From Pyrocephalus nanus (taxonomy: Eukaryota > Chordata > Aves > Passeriformes > Tyrannidae): a stretch of 64,000 bases of DNA. Below, in pieces: positions 1 through 12,300 of the stretch. The notes beneath the pieces were generated by a model. It was not told where the DNA came from. It did not search any database and worked only from the letters and a program-made list of their open reading frames with translations. Made by a program: the position numbers and the translations under genes. The stretch is from positions 36,084,232 through 36,148,231 of the forward strand of contig CM076267.1 of assembly GCA_038380795.1 (NCBI GenBank). Reading direction: 5' to 3'. The first letter of the stretch is position 1, and the number at the start of each line of letters is the position of its first letter.

Positions 1-368
1 AGTTTCTTCAGCAAGACTGAACTGGACTTGCACTGAGGTGCATGTAATTGTGGAGAGTGTTGCTTGGAACCATTAATTATACTCATTGAAACTTTAATTG
101 AAGTAGATTGGAGAGCAACCAACAGAAAACAGCAGCTTTCCAAAGCAGAGAGAAGTGAACAGGAGATTCCAATTCTGGTCCTTTGATAATGTGGGATCAG
201 AACTCTAAAAGTGATGGTCATTACTTTTTGGGAAGCCAGCAGATGATTAGCATAGCATCATCATAAAGCAGAGAAGTAATGATAGCTTGTTCATGGAACA
301 GTCTGGGAAGTGCAACTTGCACATTCTGCAAGGATTGACATTTGCCATTTACTGTGCTCTGCTTTTAG
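1..368 (+). other. DIP2A intron sequence (5' part cut by window edge)
   Basis: Ends in gctttta plus the acceptor ag at 367-368, directly before the first visible DIP2A exon. No other feature seen; the upstream DIP2A exons are outside the window. Confidence 0.8.
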
Positions 369-3300
369 TGCAACAGCCCGACCCAAATCAACCAAAGCCC
401 GAAGGAAATCAAATGAATGTACTCAAAGGGGAACCCTTAGGGGTTGTGACCAACTGGCCACCCTCTCTGCTGGCTGCCCTGCAGCGCTGGGGAACCACCC
501 AGCCCAAAGCCCCGTGTCTGACAGCGTTGGATACCACTGGGAAAGCCATTTACACCCTTACCTACGGTACGTGTTGGTGCTGACTGTCAGGAGGAATTGG
601 GGGGTTGCTGTGGAATAACAGTTTGCTTTACTTCAGAGGGGGGCTGCCCATGCTCATGGCACGGGAGGTTTGAGGTTGCTGTTGGAATGCAAATTATTAA
701 TTCATTGTGTATCAAAAATGTGTTAAAAAAAGTTAAGGAAGGGAAAAAATCTGTGGTGTTGATTCTTTCCAAGTGGCAATTTTTAAATCTCAAAGATTTG
801 GTGCGTGTGGGTTTGTTTTTTTTTGTAAAAGAACACTAAAACCAGAACACTGGTGTAAACTGGGAGGGAGAAAGAGATGACTGATAATGCACTCTTCAGA
901 TTCCTAGAGGAGACAATCCATTTTAGCATCTTCCTGCACATCCTTATAGAGGAGACTCATACTTCAGGAGCATATTCAGAATGTTATGGTGGGAAGTGGA
1001 ATTTACCAGTATCAATGAACCTAGAAGTATTATAGTAACTTGCTTTTTTTTGGTAAGTTTTTTTTTTTTTTGGTCCTGAAGGACAGCTCTCTCCCTGCAT
1101 CATTTCATTGTACAGTATGTTAGAATGTTAAACTTTGTTGTTTGCATTCTCACAGATGAAGGATGCAGGAAATACACAACTCAGCAGCTGCATTAGTTTA
1201 ATTACTCTACAGTGGAGCTTTGAGAATTGTTTAGAATATCATGTTTGGTTTTACACTAAAAAAAAAAAAAAAAAGAAAGGAAAAGGTAAATTAAAAAGAA
1301 GCCAACCTCTAAATGTAGTTATACTCTCTGCCATCTGTTCTGATGCAGCCATCATGGTTACAGCATATGTAAGGCACTGAGATTTGCCAATTGAATGTTA
1401 GCATTTTAGTTTCTATTTCTTAATTTCTTTTTTTTTTTCCCTTAAGGCAAGCTGTGGAGTCGAAGCTTGAAGTTAGCCTATACCCTGCTGAATAAACTAA
1501 CCACTAAGAATGAACCCCTGCTGAAGCCTGGAGACCGGGTAGGCTGCTTTTGGAAGTGGTCCCTGTAGATGAAATAGTGAGGAACAGCTTTAGCTGAAGA
1601 AAGCCTTGTAATAATGTATTGCAATAATATTTTGTGAAATATCATTACTGTGACTTGTAATAATACATTGTCCCAATATTTAGTATTTCTGTTCTTAGTT
1701 ATGGATGAGCCTGTACACTACTGTGAAGATTTTGTTCCACAAATTTAAAAGCAGTTTCCCCTTCCCTCTGATGAAAAAACACACATCTTCTTATTTTAAT
1801 GTGTTTTTGTAGGTAGCCCTCGTATTTCCCAATAGTGATCCAGTTATGTTTATGGTGGCATTTTATGGCTGTCTCCTGGCAGAACTTATTCCTGTCCCAA
1901 TAGAAGTTCCACTCACAAGAAAGGTAGGCAAATGCATTCAGCATTTTTATGGTTTGGTAAATAAATGAAGTGTTTGTGGGGAGAGAGTGTCTAAATCCTA
2001 CAGACCTTACATGGGACCCCTCAGAGCCTGCAGGCTTGAAAGCATCAACTGAACTGGTCAGTGTACAGTCTATGCTTGGAATTATATTTAATATTTACTT
2101 AGGGAAAGGGGAAAATAGTAATAATATACTACTATTATTAATAGTATAAAGTATTTTAGGATACGTAATCATAGAAATTATTTTAATTAATTATTTTTGA
2201 ATAATTGCAGAACTGTTTCTCAAAATGTATCCCAGAAATGTTGTTTTTTCAACTCTCATACTGAATAATGAAGCAGGCAGAGACACCATAGTTCTTGGAA
2301 ATACAGGTATAATCCCACACACATTGAGATTATTAGGGAAGAGCTAAAGCTACAGGCTGTGCTCCTCAGTGTGTCAGGATTCAAACCAGGTTCCTGTTTT
2401 ACCAGAACTTGTAAACATCCCTGTTGGGTTGAAGAGGGATGCACGACCATTGCTTGTGCCACTGCTTTCCTTGCCAGATCTTAATTGGCACAAAGCAAAA
2501 CTCAACCTTCTCAGTCATCTGTCTTCCATTAAAGGCCTTACGGGATAGACATTTGTTTTTTCCTGTGATAAAAATCGACCTAATGTTTTCTAAACATGGA
2601 GAAGTTACAGTAAATTGTCCAGAAGTTTGGTTATTTGTAATTTTGCTATGGCTTGGTTTCTCTGTAGGATGCTGGCAGTCAGCAGATCGGGTTTCTCTTG
2701 GGCAGCTGTGGAGTAACACTGGCTTTAACCACTGATGCCTGTCAGAAAGGCCTCCCCAAAGCTCAGACTGGAGAAGTGGTGACTTTCAAAGGTGTGGTTT
2801 TATTTTTTTATGGGGTAAAAAGTGACTATATTCATTGTTGCTGTCAAACAGCAGTTCTGGGATTTGTGGGCACGGTTCTAACTTACACGTAAACAACTGC
2901 CTTCATTCGCTCCTCTCGGGCAGGGCTTGTTCCAACCTTTGCTTCATTCCTGTTATCTCTCAATACTGGGGGGAAGAGCCCTGATTTTTGGTACTTTGGT
3001 GACAGTAACTTTTTTTTCTTTGAAGGCTGGCCTCGCCTCATTTGGTTTGTGATTGATGGGAAGCATCTGGCGAAACCCACCAAGGACTGGCACCCTCAAG
3101 TCCGGGATGCCAGTGCTGAGATTGCTTATATCGAGGTGATTGAGTGTAACGTGCCCAACTTTTGTGGTTACTCTGTCGTAGTTTATGTGACATTTGTTTT
3201 TCCTTTAAGCTCTTGATACAATTAAAGAAATTACTACAATATTTTAACTGTGAAACAAGAACATTTCCCTCAAGGCTGCCAGGCAAGCTGTCATTTGAGT

Positions 3301-6300
3301 GGCTGCGTGGAATCACCTTGCAGTCTGGGGTTAATCAGCATTTTAGGATCCCTGGGACAATTTGTTTAATTGGAGTAGAGAAACAGATTTCCTGTGATAC
3401 TACTGTATTCTCTGAAATAATTGTATTTTTGTGCTAGCTTTTTTGATGACTTAAAAATACTTGCTTAGTTTTTATAACAAAACGTGCTCTCAGTTCACTA
3501 CTGTAAACTTCCTTGATTTTTGTTGTTATTCTAATGCTTGTGTACCCTTTCTCTTCTCAGTACAAAACAAGTAAAGAGGGCAGCACGGTGGGCATTACTG
3601 TATCTCATGCTTCCATGCTGGCACACTGTCATGCCCTGACTCAGGCATGTGGTTATTCAGAAGGTAAGTCAGAGAGGTGCAACTTTAAAATTATATTAAT
3701 AGCTTTGAATCTTCAGACACTTGATGTTGCAATATCGTGTTCACTGTCTTCAGAGAACTGCAGAGACACTGTAGTAGCTTTAACTGCAAAAGGAAAGACA
3801 AATTTCCTCCATGACACTGGCAGTGATAGGTGAAAGAGTAATCCACCTGTGAGATAATCAAGGGAGAGATCTTACTGTCCCACCAAAGAGCATCTTCATA
3901 GGGATGTGGACATAGTGAGAGATCTGCTTGTTTTCATTCTTCCAATGGACAGCCAAGAAACACTCTTGGTTTGGGCCATCTGCATGGAGTTAACCTCTGC
4001 TGCTGTTTTTTAATCAAAAACTTTCCTGTGTGCATCCATCCTACATCCGTGATAAGCAAATTTCACCTAATCAGTACAAGGTGTCTCTCAGAAATTAGGT
4101 TGAATCTTTGATTTAAGATCTTTGAAAATTTTTTGTTTGTTTGTTTGTTTTGGGGGTTTTTTTGTTATTTTTTTTTCAGAGAAAGTATTCAAGAAAATTT
4201 AGTACAGCCATGGTAATAATTCTCACTGGATTTAATTCTTTCAAATATAGATGAACTCTTTCAGTTCAGCTGAAGAAATGTGCTTCAAAACTAAGTTTTT
4301 GGTCTGCATAGTTCATTGGCAGATGTTACAAACACATGGGTATTGTAATGAGCCAAGGTCTTAGATACCTTGTAATAATCTAGTCTGTAATCATAATTCA
4401 AAGATGATTGCTGTAAGTAAAATAAGTCCCTTGGAGCTTAAGCAGCCTGTTTGTTATACACAAACAGGCACGGCAAGAGAGCTTTGGTTTCTTAGCAGTT
4501 GGCAGTTTCAGAGTTGCTTCAGAAAATATTTTGAATTCTTAAGTATTCTTGTAAATACACTTTTAAAATCTGTTTTTTTTTTTTTTCCTTTGCTTTCAGC
4601 TGAAACGCTGACAAATGTCTTGGATTTCAAAAGGGATGCTGGCCTTTGGCATGGAGTGTTAACAGTGAGTATGGGAAGGAACAAAAAAATCCTGCAGCAG
4701 GTTGCTGCTCTCAGGGGTATCAGAACGAGGCCATAAGCTCATCAACTCTCTCAAACAATTTCTGTTTCAAATTTATGCTTTTCAGAATAAAGTGTTACTT
4801 TTTCAGTAAGTTGTGTAATTTATGTTTCCATGGAGTATACACATAGTTTTCACTAACGTTTAACTGTAAGAGTTATGCTGTAGCTGTCATAATGGTTTGG
4901 TTTTTTTTAAGCACTGATACGTGCTGTGTATTCTTTGAGCCACTTGGAAGTTTATTTTTTAATCTTTTTCCTCACAGAGCGTTATGAACAGGATGCATGT
5001 CATCAGCATTCCCTATGCATTAATGAAGGTTAATCCACTTTCCTGGATACAGAAAGTCTGCTCATACAAAGGTAACCTAAAATATTTGTACTTCACCCAC
5101 CTTTTGGAATTATTTAATACCAATTGAAATTGTTTGTATAAAATGCCTGTGTATGCCATTGAGTACTCCATTTCAGTATTCTGTGTGCTGATAGTGTCAT
5201 GATGATGGCTTCTTCTGAGAGACCTTTAAAGAGAAATTGTCTTTCTCAGTATTTGAATTTATAACCAACACTTAAATTCTGTAATCAAGTCCATCTGGAG
5301 ACATGGAGTAAACACGTCATAGTAGTTGAATATCTGGCACTTGTATTTGTTTATTGTCTCATAAATTCTTTTAAATATACAAGAATACTTATGTAATTTT
5401 ATAACTGATCTTCATTCTGTTCTGCCTACGCAGCATAATTGTATTTTTGATTTCCAGCCCGTGTAGCAGTTGTAAAATCCCGAGATATGCACTGGTCACT
5501 TTTGGCTCAGAGGGATCAGAGAGATGTCAGCCTGAGCTCGTTACGGATGTTAATAGTGGCAGATGGAGCCAATCCATGTGAGTATGGATGTGTTTCCTGA
5601 GTGTCAGTCTTGCCAAGATTCTGTGTCAGAGCTGATGCTCGGGAAGTTTAAACAATTTGTTCTCTAGTAAAATACTGTTTTGTGTGCCAGTGATGCCACT
5701 GCTGTTTGCACTTCTTGGCTATATTTAGCTGGGTAAATTAAGTTTTTTGAACTTCATGTTTTCATCAGTGTTATACTCTTACATGAATTGACATGAACTG
5801 ATACCTGGGAGATCTGTAGGTACAGATATAATCCATTTTGGGCTGAGTGCTAAAGGCCAGATGGAGTTGTGAAGTGAAGGTGTGACAGAAGCATCTGATG
5901 TTTGATTTTAAATGCTGTGACCTTTGCAAGGAACAATGAGATAGAAGCTTTATAAGAAGTTAACATACAGTTACCCATAGTGACAAAAGTATTCTGGTCC
6001 CTGAAGGGCTTTCCATGATGGTAAGTGTTAGTGAGTGCTGCCAGAGAAGGAGTATGCAGATGGGAATTTCAACCAGTGAATTAGTTGTTAGTCACTGGGA
6101 GTTCTTTTTCCAAATCTCCCATCTAATAATAGGCTGGAATGTCTTTCAGACAATTTGAAAGTATATTGGTTTTGTGCATGAAAGCAGCAATGTTGGTATA
6201 TCCGAGCCGAGAGCGAGCACAGACTTTGAATTCCTGCAGCTCAAGCTTTCCTGCCAACAGCAAAATGTTTCCAATCGCCTGATTCTTCTTTTTAGGGTCA

Positions 6301-9300
6301 ATATCTTCCTGTGACGCGTTCCTGAATGTATTTCAGTCCAGAGGCTTGAGACCAGAAGTCATCTGTCCTTGTGCCAGTTCTTCAGAGGCACTGACCGTTG
6401 CTATTCGCAGGTAATTCCCTTTCCTGAGAAGTGAGCTGAAGCTTTTCTTGACTATTGAAATGTGTCAAATAATCACAGAATAGCTTGGGGAGGAAGTTGC
6501 TCCAAGCCCCATTCAGCCTGGTCTTGAGCACTTCCAGGGATGGGGAATCTCATGTTAAGGTGGTGGTCACAAAAGACCATGACCCACATAAAGATGCCCA
6601 AAAAGACCTAGGCAGAGGAAATATGAAACTCACAGGTACCTCCTTCACTGAAAGGTGGGTGATTTTTGTTTTCTTTAAAGAGCTTAATATTTTCTATGTG
6701 TAGTCAGGCATAATGTGTTTTTTTTTCATGGTTTGGGAAAGCAAGGTCTCATCCTCTCGACTGATGTTGCTGGAGGACATCTTAAAATGCCCCCAGAGCA
6801 AGCCTAATTATTTATGAGGAAGAAGATGCTGAATCTTCAATTATTTGCTTATTTACAATGTCCTGTAAACAGGGGGCTAACCAAAAAAAAAAAAAAAGTA
6901 TTTGTAACTGGTCTGAAAAATACCATTGGATTTCTGAAGATAGCAAGAGATACTCAGAAAAAAAAGGAAATACTTTGATTATTAATAGACGCATGGATGG
7001 AATATGCTAGAATTTTTTGATAGTGGTTCTGATTAAAATGTGCCTTTTCAGAAAATCAGTGTCAAGAAAATTTGAAACAAAAAAGTTTGAGATTTTGGAG
7101 GGTTTTGTTCTAGCTCTTTTATCATCCAGTGACAGTATATTACCAGTCTCGAACTCCTGTTTGTTAAAAGTGAGACACCATTATTTCTCTGTAACTTACC
7201 AAGCCTGAGAAACTGGTACAGTGTTTTTGGTGACTGTATCACCACTGGTCTGTTGATTCATATCTGACTGGACTTTCTGTTTTCCAGACCTCCTGAACTG
7301 GGTGGCCCCCCTCCAGGAAAAGCAGTGTTGTCCATGAATTGTCTGAGTTTCGGTGTGATCAGAGTGGATACAGAGGAGAAGTTGTCGGTCTTAACTGTGC
7401 AGGATGTTGGCCAGATTATGCCTGGAGGTAGGAAAGCATTTCATGTGGGTTTAAGAATATTCCACATAAGCTATCTTTACTATTACACTTGTGCTGATGG
7501 AATAAATAAAAATGTTAAATACCTTCAAGGTAGTATGACTTATGTTTTGCTGCTCGCTTGTTAGCGTTGGTGCTGACTGACCTACACCCACGTAATAAGG
7601 TGCAGAAGAGCATAAAACAGAAAACACAGTAAGAAATGACAGCTTTCACCCTGGCCTGATAGACCATGGAATGGAGTGGAGGGTAATAAAATAGACTGAA
7701 CTGGAGTATTTCAGTTGAAAGGGACCTCATCTCAAACCCCGTGGAGGTGATGGAACCAGATCTGGAAGCCATTTTCTCATGCACGTGGAGGACAAGAAGG
7801 TGATCAGTGAATGTGATCAGCGTGGATTCACCAAGGAGAAGTCATGCTTGGCCTGCCTGCTCACCTTCTACGATGAAGTGACTGGTTTGGTAGGGGAGGA
7901 GGAAGCAGTGGATATTGTCTGCCTGAGAAGACATTATAGAGAAGACCGAGTCAGGCTCTTTTCAGTGTCCTGCGATAGAACAAGAGCCACTGGACACAAA
8001 CTGAACACACGAGCTTCCTTCTGAACACAAGGAAGAACCTTTTTCACTGAGTACCAAAATGGTAGAGTCCCCATCCTTGGAGATACTGAAAAGCCATCTG
8101 AACGTGGTCCTGGGCAGCTGGCTCTGGGTAGCCCTGCTGGAGCTGAGGGATTGGACCAGGTGATCTCTAGAGATCCAGCCTAAAACCAGCCATCCTGAGA
8201 GTGCCAGACTGGGTATTCCAGCAAACTGCTCAGTCCTGGATTAACCTGTTTCCTAATGACATCTGTTTGTAACACGGTGCTTCCTGACTTAGGTAGAGCT
8301 GGGGTTTGCTCCTGAGCCCATTAAGTGGATTGAAGCAAAGAGACTTTGTCTCTTCCCTGCTGTTGTCATTTGAGACTCTGCTGCTAAGTCATGCATCATT
8401 TGGAGAGGAGAGCACTCTGGAGAAGATTAATAAAGGTGCCAAACCAGACCAAAGGCTGTGGCCAGTGGAATAAAAGACTGTACACTTAGTGCTGTCTGCT
8501 CCAACTTTTAAGTTGGCAGTGTAACATTCCATGGCACTGTCTGTCTTTTGTCCTGACCTGCACTGGTGTACTTGGAGAGGATGAAATACGGATTTTTTTT
8601 GAATTCTCTACACCCCTCAGATTTACTCTGTAGTTACCAAAGAACCTCATTGGTTCTGGACATGCCCTAGGCACCTTTGGCTTTGCTATTCTTGATCTCC
8701 TTAATGAACCTCGTGCCTTGCTGAGCTGTGGTTCCAAAGCCCTCCTCTCTGCAGAGCATTTACTCAGGGTAAAGATGGAGACCCAACTCGTGTAATTTCA
8801 GCAACAATCTCTTCTCTGTACACCAGGGCCTCTAATATAAGTAAGAGGAGGCAGACAGCTTCCCTCTGCCGATGAAAATTTCCAACCATCATGTAGTGGC
8901 ACTGATCTTGTTTAATTTACCTCATTAATCCTGGAAGCACTTTGCAACCTCTAAGGATGGTGGTTCAGTTATTTTTACTGAACTTAAATTCACATTTAGA
9001 GCTTCCTCCGGTTACCAATAAAAGACTGAGCAGAAGCTCTGCATTTCATACCAAAATGAAGGGAAGGAAGCCCCTTTGAAGGGGACTGATTGACAAGGCA
9101 GACCAATGGGAATACAACCACTGAGGATATAAAGACTGGTTATTTTTGACTGGCTTCAATGTGAAACCATAATTGCAGGGGGAAAAAAAAGGTATGGTGA
9201 CCCAATCAGACTTACTGCCTTCTGAATTGATTCACCTGAACATTCAAATTCAGGGTGTCTCACTTGTCTGCAGAGGCCCAGAAAATGTTCAGCTGTGACT

Positions 9301-12300
9301 GTCCCTGCAGGTTGTATCTGATGCCCACACACACAGAGGAATATGGTGTCAGCAGAGAAGTCTCTTGGTCATTGTGTGGCTTCTCTCAGGTTTTTTTTGT
9401 TTTGTGTTTAGACCATTTGAAGCTGTTTTGAAAGTCCGTAATAAAATTCCAAGAAAGGCAGTAACTTCACCTTGACAGTTGGACTTGATGACCTTAAAGG
9501 TCTCTCCTGGCCTAACCAATTCCTTGATTAATGTGGATGGTGTCTGTGTCTCAACAGAATGGTGATTTTTCTGCTTCAGCTACAATACAGGTGGCTTGGA
9601 CTGGTACTGCTGTGTGGTTTGAGTGTCCACACTACTGCTGTCCCCTTGAAACCCCACTGAAGTTCAGCTGTGCTCCCCATCTTCTGCTTAAATTAGGGGT
9701 TAGTCCAGGGACATGGAGGGAACCATGCCCTTCAGGTAGCCCTGAATCCTTTGGGGTTACTGACTGAGCTTAAATGCGTTGTTGGTCCAGTTTTTATTCA
9801 AAAGGCAGGATTGATTGAAATCTTTCTTTGGGTTAGTTTATCCCATGGAGATGCTCCTGGCTTTGCTGTAGGCTTGACTACACTAAGGCACCAAGCTACG
9901 GCTGTGGTGCACCTTAAGCTGCTCTTCATATTCAACTGCCAGAGTTGTGAATCACCTTGGTTAATATTCCATAGAGCATCTGCTCAGTGGCAGGTTAAAG
10001 TCTGCCTTAGGATGTTGGAAGAGTTCCCTGTGTGCTCGTGGGTAAGTAATTTCCCCTCAGGATGAGTCATTCATGAGAAACAAACCCGTGTCCTTGTGAA
10101 ATGCCTAATTGAGCAGTGAGAGGGGATCTGTGACAAAACCCTTCTCCTTTGTCTAAATCCTTGAGGCACTGTCTGACAAATCTAAGGGGCCCTTCTGGAT
10201 TAGGGTGCCACTGACAGGCAGAGGCAACACTGCCATAACTTTCTACATGAGTAAGAAGTGATAAGTGACTTGCCTGGCTGTGTGAGGGGAAAACACAGTT
10301 AAATGTGTATCATTAAGTGCCTCAAGGTGACACAACTCATAATTGATGGCTGTTGCTGCTGTAAAACACAGTAGCAAGTGGCAAAACTACTTGTAGGTTA
10401 AGCAGGATTTGGGCAACCTAATGAATTAACTTATTTAAAACTCTGGTTAGCATTGGGCTGTCAGAATCTGGGGCAGATTTGCTTCAATTTGTCCCCATGA
10501 ATAAAAATTCCAGCCGAAGTTTCTCTGTAGGTTTCTTAAGTCAGAACATAACATAATAGAGTTCATTCTAGAGCATAGTGGATATCTCTGTTCCCTGTGA
10601 CTGTCTGTTAAAATAATCTTCCAGAGTAGAAGGCCAGAAGGCTAGCAGTTACAGGTGTGTGCCAGATGAAAAGGAATTAATGACTTAAAGAAATTAATGA
10701 CTTATTTTCAAATGAGTCTGCATGTACATTCTAACAGTGGATAATACTTGTGCCTGGTAAGATTTCTGCACATCATGGAGGATGTGCCCTGTCCCTTCTG
10801 GCTTGGTGTTTGGCATACAGGAGAGAACATACCACCACCTGTTCACTGCCCCTCTGCTGACTGACAGGTCGTGCTCTTGATCTCCTTTTGATTTTCTGGG
10901 TTTTTTCCTTAGATTGCTGTGCTTTGTGATGCAGGAGTGATCACATTCCTGGATTTCCTTTGGAAATGGTCAAGCCAAATTGTTTTGATCTCATTTCCTA
11001 TGAAGATCCCAGGCATGCTTTATTTGGGAACCACCTGGTTAAAAGGTCATGGATAAAGTGTCCACTTTCACCCTCATTTTGTTTTTCTGTTTGTTCTGAG
11101 ACACTGAGCCCACCTGCTCTGGGCATCTTACTCAACTGACCCACCAGCACCAGGATCATGTCCTGTGTCACTGCTGTTTAACCCACAGGCCACTCTTGAT
11201 GCCACATTCCCTTCACATTCATTATCTTCCATGAATGCCCATCGCAAGAGCCTCAAGGGAAGTTCAGGCATCCACAGAGAAATCTTCCCATCAAAGATAG
11301 CAAGGGAGTTCTTAAGAGAAGACCTAGAATGCATTCCTCTGGAATCTTCTGCTGGTGAGATGACATTTTGCCTCACCTGTTGACCACCTTTGGCTATTTT
11401 GCATGTTTTCTGTCTGGGACTGACATTTCCAAGTTTAGCTTATTGCAATCTTCATTTTTGTCAAATTGGACTAGTAAAGATAGTGGGGAGAGTGCCAAAC
11501 CTATTCTATTCTGCCTATTTGTGCCTCCAGCTTTCACATCAACTTGCCATGTTATCTGTCATCTTGGAAGCATATTATACCTTATGCTTGAACCTGGATG
11601 TGGTTGCTCAGGGTATTCTGTCAAGTTTGTCTCCCTGCTACTTCCCAACTAATCATTTCCATTCTTTACGAGGATCCTTCTCATGTTCTTAATTTGACAG
11701 GAGAGTAGCACTCTTGAAATCCAAAACTTCTATATCCCTGTATCTCCTACTCATACAAAGCCTGGTTCCTAGAAATAGGGCTGCTGTAGCAGCTACTTCC
11801 TTACACTCAAGCAGAAAACTTTGGGTTGGTGCCAGATCTCAGGTTTCTGCAAGAGGAACTTTTTCATGGGCAGTGCCACATTCTGTGGCAGTGTCACATA
11901 CTGTGACTGTATTCAGTACCTTTTCTAGAAGAAGTCAGGGACAATGGTTCTGATTTCCTAAGTGTTGGGATGCTCACATTGTCTCCAGTCCTGGATGTCC
12001 TGGATGTCCCTGTTTCCTCTGTCTGTCTCAGTAAACCTGTTTGCACAGGTTCTGGTGGGTACCACAATGCATCTTCACTGCAGAGGAGTCTGGCTCCTTC
12101 ATCTCAGTGCCTGATCTATGGAAGGAGTTGTTACAGAACAATTTGGCCACGTTTTCAGTCTTTTCTCTTTAATTGTGAGATAGCATCACCTCTTTTCCAC
12201 TCAATCCTTAGAATTTATCATAGTAATCAATTCCACTTGGCTTCTGCCTGTCACACAATGGCACAACAGAACAACCTCTCTTGAGACCTGTGCCAGTGTG

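Noticed and set aside
5185..5260. Possible C/D-box snoRNA (atgatga followed by ctga) in a DIP2A intron
   Set aside because: The first CTGA comes only about 11 nt after the C-like box and no properly spaced D box or terminal stem follows.
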